DNA from: Mesorhizobium zhangyense
Lineage (GTDB): Bacteria > Pseudomonadota > Alphaproteobacteria > Rhizobiales > Rhizobiaceae
Assembly (NCBI RefSeq): GCF_011045115.1
Contig: NZ_JAAKZG010000005.1
Span: 186,001-250,000, forward strand
DNA length: 64,000 bases
Reading direction: 5' to 3'
The notes beneath the pieces were generated by a model. It ran no database searches and was not told the origin of the DNA. It saw nothing but the letters and a program-made list of their open reading frames with translations. Within the stretch, counting starts at the first letter, position 1. Each line of letters starts with the position of its first letter. A program made the position numbers and the translations under genes. Positions 58,147 to 64,000 of the stretch are shown here, piece by piece.

Positions 58147-58896
58147 TTGGACGAACCAATAATCGATCCCGAGACGCGGGGGCTCGAAATGGCACCGAGG
58201 CGGAAGGCAAGATCGCTCGGCGATATGCGCGTGTGGGTTCGCCGCGCCGTTCTCGCGGCCATCACCCTTGCGCTGATTCCCGCTGTGCTGACGTTTCTCT
58301 ATATGCTGCCCTTCGTGCATCCAGTCTCGACCTTGATGCTGAAGGATCTGGCGACTTTTTCAGGCTACGACCGCCGCTGGGTTTCGATCGACGATGTCGC
58401 GCCGGTGCTGGCGCACTCCGTCATCATGTCGGAAGATGGCCAGTTCTGCTCGCACCGGGGCATCGACTGGGGCGAACTGCGGCTGGTGATCGACGATGCG
58501 CTGGCCGGGGAGGCGACGCGCGGGGCATCCACCATTCCCATGCAGACGGTGAAGAACCTCTATCTCTGGCAAGGCCGCTCGATGATCCGCAAGGGGCTGG
58601 AGGTGCCGCTGGCGGTTTACTTCGACGCGGTCCTGTCGAAGAAGCGGATCATGGAGATCTATCTCAACATCGCCGAGTGGGGACCGGGCATCTACGGCAT
58701 CGAGGCCGCCGCCCAGCATCATTTCGGCATCCCGGCCAAGCAGCTGACGGCACGGCAGGCGGCGCTGCTGGCGGTGACGCTACCCAATCCCATCGACCGC
58801 AATCCGGCGAAAGCCGGTGCCGGTTTGAAGCGGCTCGCCAACCTCGTCCAGCGGCGTGCCTCGCGGTCCGGCGCCTATGTCGGTTGCGTCGACTGA
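58147..58896 (+). CDS. mtgA: Monofunctional biosynthetic peptidoglycan transglycosylase
   Basis: A TTG start at 58147 gives 249 residues; an ATG at 58189 would remove 14. One N-terminal helix ([20 protein letters not shown]) anchors a GT51 domain with [15 protein letters not shown] (catalytic Glu), [40 protein letters not shown] and [19 protein letters not shown]. It polymerises lipid II into glycan strands at the inner membrane without a transpeptidase domain. It is followed by rpmF, as in many rhizobia. Confidence 0.95.
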   Translation: MDEPIIDPETRGLEMAPRRKARSLGDMRVWVRRAVLAAITLALIPAVLTFLYMLPFVHPVSTLMLKDLATFSGYDRRWVSIDDVAPVLAHSVIMSEDGQFCSHRGIDWGELRLVIDDALAGEATRGASTIPMQTVKNLYLWQGRSMIRKGLEVPLAVYFDAVLSKKRIMEIYLNIAEWGPGIYGIEAAAQHHFGIPAKQLTARQAALLAVTLPNPIDRNPAKAGAGLKRLANLVQRRASRSGAYVGCVD

Positions 58897-59040
58897 GCGA
58901 GATTGAAAAAAATTCGCCGCGGTGCTGGTCAATCGCGGCTTTGCCGTGTATAGGCACGCCACTTATCTCAGATTACGGCCTGTTACGTGCGGCCCTTTAG
59001 CGAGGGCAGTCGGGGCTTTTACGATGGATGGAGCAATTCC

Positions 59041-59223
59041 ATGGCTGTGCCAAAACGAAAGACCTCGCCTTCCAAGCGTGGCATGCGCCGTTCGGCGGAT
59101 GCGCTGAAGGCTCCGACCTATGTCGAAGACAAGAACTCGGGCGAAATGCGCCGCCCGCACCACATCGACCTGAAGACCGGCATGTATCGCGGTCGTCAGG
59201 TTCTGACGCCCAAGGAAAGCTGA
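59041..59223 (+). CDS. rpmF: 50S ribosomal protein L32
   Basis: The 60-residue product begins [20 protein letters not shown], unmistakably L32, and ends QVLTPKES. It lacks the zinc-binding Cys pairs of some bacterial L32 proteins, which is normal in alphaproteobacteria. It sits 144 bases after mtgA. The upstream frame extension to 58987 has no start support. Confidence 0.97.
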   Translation: MAVPKRKTSPSKRGMRRSADALKAPTYVEDKNSGEMRRPHHIDLKTGMYRGRQVLTPKES

Positions 59224-59358
59224 GAAGCCTTCCTCGCGCCGTCATGCGGTGAAACGATCAAAGGACTGGCCGCGTGCCGGTCCTTTTTCGTTTGGTCCGC
59301 CCTAAGTCCGGCCATGTGATGATCCATCAGGCGTTCCGCCACCCTTTGCGAGAGAAAT

Positions 59359-59763
59359 ATGCTGTCCCTTGTGCCGCTGCTGATCATCCCCTTCATCCTG
59401 TTCAATCTCGGCCTTGCCGGCCTGTTCGGAACAGGTACCGGCGATCCATTCGCCACGCAGATGTTTTCCGTGCAGATGATGTCGGGCGGCATCTGGATGA
59501 TGACGGTCGGCGATCTTCTCATCGTCGTGGCGCTGCTTCTGCTCTTCGTCGAGATGATGAAATCGACGCGCACCTCCAATGCCTCGATCGTCGATCACCT
59601 GCTCTCGACCTTCGTCTTCGTCGCCTTCCTGGTCGAGTTCCTGCTGGTCAGGAGTGCCGCGCATCCCGTCTTCTTCACGCTGATGGTGATCGCGCTGATC
59701 GACGTGCTCGGCGGGTTTTCAGTCTCGCTGCGCTCGGCGGGGCGTGACGTCAATCTGAGCTGA
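59359..59763 (+). CDS. Small integral membrane protein
   Basis: The 134-residue protein has four hydrophobic helices: LSLVPLLIIPFILFNLGLAG, MMTVGDLLIVVALLLLFVEM, LLSTFVFVAFLVEFLLVRS and VFFTLMVIALIDVLGGFSVS. The first two are separated by a polar loop with GTGTGDPFATQMFSVQM. It resembles rhizobial conserved membrane proteins without an assigned function. AGAGAAAT precedes the ATG. It converges with the DUF1062 gene. Confidence 0.75.
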   Translation: MLSLVPLLIIPFILFNLGLAGLFGTGTGDPFATQMFSVQMMSGGIWMMTVGDLLIVVALLLLFVEMMKSTRTSNASIVDHLLSTFVFVAFLVEFLLVRSAAHPVFFTLMVIALIDVLGGFSVSLRSAGRDVNLS

Positions 59764-59768
59764 CGCAT

Positions 59769-60404
59769 TCAGCCGCTGTCGACGCCGGCAGCGGCTTTGG
59801 TGATGGGCAAGGCATCACTCTCGCCCGACAGATCGATAGCTATGCACATCCCGTCCTTCGCAGGCCGCCGCATAAACTGGCTGTCAGCCGAGGCGGTCAG
59901 GAACCCCTTGTCGTGCAATGCCTGGATGCGGCTTCGCGACAGGCCGAGTTCGCTCGCCAGCAGGCGGTCGACGCGCAAGCTGGTTTTGGACGGCGCGTGG
60001 AGACGGATTTCCATTTTCGCTGCGCAGTGCGGATTACCTGAGACAACGCTCTTTCGAACTTCAACGTTGCCGAACTCTTCGACCCGCTCGGCGCTGCGGC
60101 GCAGATCGTCGAGATCGAAGGCCAGACGCGCCGTCCATTCGGGGTCGTTCGTGCGCAGCGCGTGTAGCAGGTCCGGATCGATGGTGCGGACATTGCGGCG
60201 TTCCAGCAGCGGTCGGTTCCAGGTGCCGTCGCAATCGACGCAGCGATAGATCAGCCAGGCGTCGATGCGCTTGCCATTGGCGTTGACCCTGGCCTTGCCA
60301 GAGTTGCTGAAGGGCCTGATGTCGCCGCAGCGGCGGCAAGGGAGCCAGGGTTGCGGTGCGGTTTGGGAGATGATGGTCCATTGGACGCAGAGGAGGGCTG
60401 ACAT
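59769..60404 (-). CDS. DUF1062 family protein
   Basis: The 211-residue protein has a possible zinc ribbon formed by CRRC (23-26) and CVDC (55-58). RPFSNSGKARVNANGKRIDA and WLIYRCVDCDGTWN match DUF1062 as I remember it. A middle region ends in an S4-like segment, SLRVDRLLASELGLSRSRIQ and ALHDKGFL, suggesting RNA binding. Function is not established for the family. It is isolated, with a 344-base gap upstream. Confidence 0.82.
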   Translation of the reverse strand: MSALLCVQWTIISQTAPQPWLPCRRCGDIRPFSNSGKARVNANGKRIDAWLIYRCVDCDGTWNRPLLERRNVRTIDPDLLHALRTNDPEWTARLAFDLDDLRRSAERVEEFGNVEVRKSVVSGNPHCAAKMEIRLHAPSKTSLRVDRLLASELGLSRSRIQALHDKGFLTASADSQFMRRPAKDGMCIAIDLSGESDALPITKAAAGVDSG

Positions 60405-60748
60405 GCCGGCTTGATCTTCCTGGTCGGAAGTTCCTCAAGACGGCGGTGTCGGAGAGCCTCAGGCGAGGCACGGTTTGGCAGAAGTCGGTGCGGATCAAGG
60501 ACGAGCCGGCGGCGATGACACCGGCGGCGGTCCAGCCATGCCATCCCGGTCTCGATCCGCCACCTGAAGAACACGCAAATTCGCGATTGCGACAGGCCTG
60601 CGCCATGCCGCGTTTCTGGTGGAACTGACGAGACCGGAATTACAAAGGCAAGACGAGCCGAACCTGGGATTGTTGCGTTGGAGCGCCTTTTAGCGAAAGC
60701 CGTGCAAGTTGGGAAGTGGTCGCAGCGGCTCAAGATGTGGGGCTAAGA
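60405..60748. other. 344-base gap without a supported gene
   Basis: Two minus-strand frames (to 60606 and 60733) are open across part of it, but their translations are Arg/Pro-rich, show no family features and run into the DUF1062 gene in a different frame. The sequence is somewhat less GC-rich. It could hold promoters for DUF1062 or the remains of a decayed gene. Confidence 0.4.
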
Positions 60749-61177
60749 TCAGCCGCCGTCGGCTTCGAAACCAGCGGCCTGAATGCCGGCGATCGCGACC
60801 AGTTCGTCATTATCGGAGGTGTCGCCGGAAACGCCGACCGCGCCGATGACCTCGCCCTGCGAGCGGATCAGCACGCCGCCGGCAACCGGCACGACCTTGC
60901 CGCCGGAAACGCCGGACAGGCCCTGCATGAAATGCGGACGCTCCTTGGCCATCGCCTCGACCCGGCGCGAGCCTGCGCCTACCGCCAGCGCGCCATAGGC
61001 CTTGCCGGACGCGATCTCGAATCGCAAGAACGATGCGCCGTCCTGCTTCTGGAAGGCGACGACATGCCCGCCGGCATCGAACACGACAATGCCAAGCGGC
61101 TTGAGATTGATTTCCTTGGCCTTGGCAAAGGTGGCTTCGATGATTTCGTTGGTCTTGGCGAGTGTCAGGCTAGGCAT
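60749..61177 (-). CDS. HbpS/GlcG-like protein (haem-degrading domain)
   Basis: The ATG at 61177, after AGGAG, gives 142 residues. SLTLAKTNEIIEATFAKAKE and LKPLGIVVFDAGGHVVAFQK then GVLIRSQGEVIGAVGVSGDT are typical of the GlcG/HbpS (PF03928) family. Members bind haem, cobalamin or other ligands, or act as accessory proteins of glycolate and diol catabolism; the role here is not clear. It is divergent from the second gamma-glutamyltransferase-like gene, with 127 bases between starts. Confidence 0.85.
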   Translation of the reverse strand: MPSLTLAKTNEIIEATFAKAKEINLKPLGIVVFDAGGHVVAFQKQDGASFLRFEIASGKAYGALAVGAGSRRVEAMAKERPHFMQGLSGVSGGKVVPVAGGVLIRSQGEVIGAVGVSGDTSDNDELVAIAGIQAAGFEADGG

Positions 61178-61304
61178 GGTTTCTCCTGTGAGGCCGATTT
61201 GGCCCATTGCTTTTATGCGGCGGGACGTGAAATTTGTATGCCTTCCGGAAAAGAAGCTGTTTTGCCAAACCGGCCATGACCAGCCGCAAAGAGGGGATTG
61301 ACGC

Positions 61305-62891
61305 TTGAGAAGATTCGATGTGCCGGGGCGCTCGCCCGTCTACGCGGAAAACGGCATGGCCGCGACCTCGCATCCGCTGGCAACCGCTGCGGCAATCGCG
61401 GTGCTGAAGGAAGGCGGCAATGCCGTCGATGCGGCCATCGCCGCCTCCGCAACACTGACGGTGGTCGAGCCGCATATGACCGGCATCGGCGGCGACTGTT
61501 TTGTCATCCTTGCTGAGCCAGATGGCTCGATTCATGGCTTGAACGGCTCCGGCCGCGCGCCTGCCGGCGCCGATGCTGCACGCTTGCGTGATCTCGGCTA
61601 CAGTGCCGTGCCGGAAAGCGGGCCGCATTCGGTGACGGTGCCCGGCGCCATCAATGCCTGGGAAACCCTGCACGCCCGCTTCGGCAAACTGGCTTTCGAG
61701 CAGCTGTTTGCCGATGCGATCGGCTATGCCGAGAACGGCTATGCGGTGCATCCTCGCGTCGCCTCGGACTGGGCGGGTGTCGTCGAGGAACTCGCGACAG
61801 ACGAGGGTGCCGCCCGGCACTATCTGGTCGACGGCAAGGCGCCTGCTCTGGGCACACGCCACAAGGTTCCGGCGCTGGCGGCAACGCTGCGCAAGATCGC
61901 CACGCAGGGCGCGAAAGCTTTCTACGAGGGCGAGATCGCGGCTGAAATCGCTGCCACCATCCGCGCCAAGGGCGGCTTCATGACCGAGGGCGATCTTGCC
62001 GCCACCTCCGCCGATTGGGTCGAGCTGATCTCAACCCGCTACAATGGTTACGACATTCTCGAAATCCCGCCGAACGGGCAGGGTATCACCGCGCTCATCC
62101 TGCTCAATTTGATGGCCAAGGTCGGCACCGGCAAGCTCGCGCCCGACAGTGCCGAGCGCTACCATCTCGAGATCGAGGCAGCGCGGCTGGCCTATTCGGT
62201 GCGCGACCATCTGGTGGCCGATCCGAAGTCGATGACGGTCACGCCGGCGCAGCTTCTCTCGGACGCCTATACCGCCGCACTCGCCGAAGGAATCGATCCG
62301 GCGCGGCGCAACGCAAAGATTGTGCTGCCGAAGACGCCGGCCTCTGACACGGTCTACCTCACGGTGGTCGATCGCGACCGCCGCGCCGTCTCCTTCATCA
62401 ACTCGGTCTATGACAGTTTTGGCTCCAAGATCGTGACCCAGAAATCCGGTATCGCGCTGCAGAATCGCGGCGCCTGTTTTTCGCTGGAAGAGGGCCATCC
62501 CAACGAGCTCGGCCCGCGCAAGCGGCCTATGCACACCATCATTCCGGCCATGGCGCTGAAAAATGGCAAGGCTGCGGTGTCTTTCGGCGTCATGGGCGGT
62601 GCCTATCAGCCGATGGGCCACGCTCATGTCTTTTCCAACCTTGCCGACCACGGCATGGACCCGCAGGAAGCGCTCGACCATGCGCGGCTGTTCTGGGGCG
62701 AGGATGGCGTGCTCGACGCCGAGGCCGGTATCTCGGTGGACGTTCGCGAGACGCTGACTGATAAAGGCCACACGCTGCGCGACGCGGCCAAGCCGCATGG
62801 TGGCGGACAGGTCATCGTCATCGACGACAAGAACGGCTTTTTGATCGGCGGTTCGGACCCGCGCAAGGATGGGCTGGCGCTGGGCTGGTGA
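61305..62891 (+). CDS. Gamma-glutamyltransferase family protein, cytoplasmic type
   Basis: A TTG at 61305 after GAGGGGA gives 528 residues with no signal peptide. MAATSHPLATAAAIAVLKEG and GNAVDAAIAASATLTVVEPH are Ntn-hydrolase GGT starts, and the nucleophile is T349 in SDTVYLTVVDRDRRAVSFIN. FGVMGGAYQPMGHAHVFSNL matches the shorter GGT branch seen in Bacillus YwrD and proteobacterial relatives. Substrates of that branch are mostly unknown and may not be glutathione. It is distinct from the periplasmic Ggt at 52125 in start, size and catalytic context. Confidence 0.9.
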   Translation: MRRFDVPGRSPVYAENGMAATSHPLATAAAIAVLKEGGNAVDAAIAASATLTVVEPHMTGIGGDCFVILAEPDGSIHGLNGSGRAPAGADAARLRDLGYSAVPESGPHSVTVPGAINAWETLHARFGKLAFEQLFADAIGYAENGYAVHPRVASDWAGVVEELATDEGAARHYLVDGKAPALGTRHKVPALAATLRKIATQGAKAFYEGEIAAEIAATIRAKGGFMTEGDLAATSADWVELISTRYNGYDILEIPPNGQGITALILLNLMAKVGTGKLAPDSAERYHLEIEAARLAYSVRDHLVADPKSMTVTPAQLLSDAYTAALAEGIDPARRNAKIVLPKTPASDTVYLTVVDRDRRAVSFINSVYDSFGSKIVTQKSGIALQNRGACFSLEEGHPNELGPRKRPMHTIIPAMALKNGKAAVSFGVMGGAYQPMGHAHVFSNLADHGMDPQEALDHARLFWGEDGVLDAEAGISVDVRETLTDKGHTLRDAAKPHGGGQVIVIDDKNGFLIGGSDPRKDGLALGW

Positions 62892-62954
62892 GGGCTCTGG
62901 CCCGGCACATCGCGCCGCAGTGACTTCGCGGCGCGGTCATGTCATTGACGCTGC

Positions 62955-63362
62955 ATGAAGTTCATGCGGCACCTCCTGAAGGACAGGCTGTCGGTCGGCG
63001 CAATTGCTGCGCTGATCGGCTATATGCTGCTGCTTCAGGGGCTGGTCGCCGGCTTCTCGCAAGGGGCGATGGCGGCTTCGGCCCTCGATCCCTTGCATGT
63101 CATCTGTGCTTCGGACGGAACGATCTCTACCGCTGCGAAAGAGCCCGGCGGCTCGCCGGTGGACAAGGCGTTCCAGTGTCCTTGCGCGACGCTCTGCCAG
63201 CTTGCTGCGACCGCCACGCCGGCGGTTCTCGGTGAACTCGCGGTCTTTGCCTATGCCGCGCCGAAAGACACGAATGCGGTTCGTCTTGAACCGCTCGGAG
63301 TTTTCCAGCCGGCCTTCCGAGGCCTTCTCGCAGAAGCCCGGGCACCACCACTCTCCATGTGA
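62955..63362 (+). CDS. DUF2946 family membrane-associated protein
   Basis: The 135-residue protein has one N-terminal hydrophobic helix (LSVGAIAALIGYMLLLQGLV) that may be a signal anchor. Later cysteines (HVICASDG, QCPCATLCQ) could bind metal. DUF2946 genes commonly lie beside PepSY and TonB-dependent metal-uptake genes, and the PepSY gene here starts 62 bases downstream. GCATGAAGTTCATG gives the start. The family's role is unproven; copper or iron handling is the usual guess. Confidence 0.75.
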   Translation: MKFMRHLLKDRLSVGAIAALIGYMLLLQGLVAGFSQGAMAASALDPLHVICASDGTISTAAKEPGGSPVDKAFQCPCATLCQLAATATPAVLGELAVFAYAAPKDTNAVRLEPLGVFQPAFRGLLAEARAPPLSM

Positions 63363-63423
63363 CGTCGAACGATACGAAACCGGCCTGACAGGCCGTTCGA
63401 TATTTCACGCCTAGGAGATACTC

Positions 63424-64000
63424 ATGTCCGATCTGACCATCGGGCGGGAAAGTGCTGGCATTGCCGCGCAATCCGCGTCCGACCTCTACCGCGCTGTCTG
63501 GCGCTGGCATTTCTATGCGGGCCTGCTGGTCCTGCCCTTCATGATAACGCTTGCCGTCACCGGCGCGCTCTATCTGTTCAAGGATGAACTGGACGCTGTT
63601 ATTCATGCCGATTTGAAGCGCGTCGAAATCCAGCAAAGCGCTGTCAAAGTGGCGCCATCGGCGATGGTAGCTGCCGCACTTGCCGCGCATCCGGGCACGA
63701 CGCTCAAATATACCGATCCCACTTCTCCCGACGCATCCGTCGAGATCACCGTCAACACGCCGGCGGAGGGCAAGCTGGCGGTTTATGTCGACCCCTATGA
63801 CGGCAAGGTGCTGGGTTCGCTCCCCGATCGCGGCACGGTGATGTGGACCATCCGCTACCTGCACAGCCTGAAATATTTCGGCTCGACCGCCCGCATGGTG
63901 ATCGAGATCGCCGCAGGCTGGTCGATCCTGTTGGTCGGCACCGGCATCTATCTCTGGTGGCCGCGCCGGCAGACGGGCGGCGTCCTGAGTGTGCGCGGAA
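63424..64000 (+). CDS. PepSY-associated transmembrane protein, truncated by the right edge
   Basis: The frame opens at ATG 63424 after AGGAGAT and runs 192 codons to the window end without a stop. YRAVWRWHFYAGLLVLPFMI and TLAVTGALYLFKDELDAVIH form the first helix of the PepSY-TM/PiuB family. A periplasmic PepSY domain follows (VYVDPYDGKVLGSLPDRGTV), then MWTIRYLHSLKYFGSTARMV and ILLVGTGIYLWWPRR, the next helix and its RR end. Full-length members have three or four helices and are thought to reduce or handle metals. The gene continues past 64000. Confidence 0.9.
   Translation, partial: MSDLTIGRESAGIAAQSASDLYRAVWRWHFYAGLLVLPFMITLAVTGALYLFKDELDAVIHADLKRVEIQQSAVKVAPSAMVAAALAAHPGTTLKYTDPTSPDASVEITVNTPAEGKLAVYVDPYDGKVLGSLPDRGTVMWTIRYLHSLKYFGSTARMVIEIAAGWSILLVGTGIYLWWPRRQTGGVLSVRG

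Noticed and set aside
60251-60733. Minus-strand frame over the gap upstream of DUF1062
   Set aside because: The product is Arg/Pro/Ser-rich, has no recognisable domain and overlaps DUF1062 in another frame.

Overview
The window looks like a chromosomal segment of a Hyphomicrobiales (Rhizobiales) alphaproteobacterium, most like Mesorhizobium, Aminobacter or another Phyllobacteriaceae member. The grounds are high GC with strong third-position bias, rhizobial gene orders (rplU-rpmA..obgE-proB-proA-nadD..rsfS-rlmH-envC-ctpA-divergent polysaccharide deacetylase-rppH), a 1152-residue pyruvate carboxylase of rhizobial type, a complete hydroxyproline module, and G/C-rich intergenic palindromes typical of these genomes. 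No prophage, transposase, CRISPR array or rRNA gene was seen. Species assignment is inference.

Layout. 0-0.5 kb: left edge with an open minus-strand frame and tRNA-Ser(CGA). 0.7-9.7 kb: housekeeping block (L21, L27, GNAT acetyltransferase, EEP hydrolase, ObgE, ProB, ProA, NadD, MscS channel, RsfS, RlmH). 9.8-14.4 kb: envelope block (EnvC-like activator, CtpA protease, divergent polysaccharide deacetylase, RppH). 14.6-17.1 kb: alr-dadA for alanine racemisation and D-alanine oxidation. 17.1-19.7 kb: LysR regulator and MmsA. 20.1-24.1 kb: trans-4-hydroxy-L-proline catabolism (GntR repressor, deaminase, FAD oxidase, 2-epimerase) with clear palindromic operators. 24.4-31.2 kb: a branched-chain amino acid ABC transporter operon (livHMGF, a DUF6867 membrane protein, a binding protein) in which LivG carries a very unusual 340-residue C-terminal extension. 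31.3-36.4 kb: pyruvate carboxylase and an MFS transporter, which share a LacI-like operator motif, then a DUF3309 peptide.

36.5-41 kb: RND efflux pump with its membrane fusion protein. 41.1-45.1 kb: a Tat-exported molybdenum hydroxylase of isoquinoline-oxidoreductase/aldehyde-dehydrogenase type (2Fe-2S subunit, Moco subunit, di-haem cytochrome) facing a TetR regulator across a perfect dyad. 45.1-48.7 kb: patatin-like hydrolase, 3-hydroxybutyrate dehydrogenase, a MarR-GNAT fusion regulator and an ArsR regulator. 48.9-54.5 kb: ispG, lytic transglycosylase, an unassigned winged-helix protein, periplasmic gamma-glutamyltransferase and a small secreted protein. 54.5-59.8 kb: hybrid histidine kinase, farnesyl/geranyl-type prenyl synthase, monofunctional transglycosylase, L32 and a small membrane protein. 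59.8-64 kb: DUF1062 protein, HbpS/GlcG-like protein, a second, signal-less gamma-glutamyltransferase-like protein, DUF2946 protein and a PepSY membrane protein cut by the right edge.

Two themes recur: amino-acid and short-chain acid catabolism with transport (D-alanine, hydroxyproline, branched-chain amino acids, methylmalonate semialdehyde, hydroxybutyrate, gamma-glutamyl compounds), and envelope maintenance. The most unusual single item is the LivG fusion. The most tractable regulatory predictions are the palindromes at 20838-20903, 31206/34916, 44481, 47341 and 48709-48759. All family assignments come from reading the translations by eye; no searches were run.
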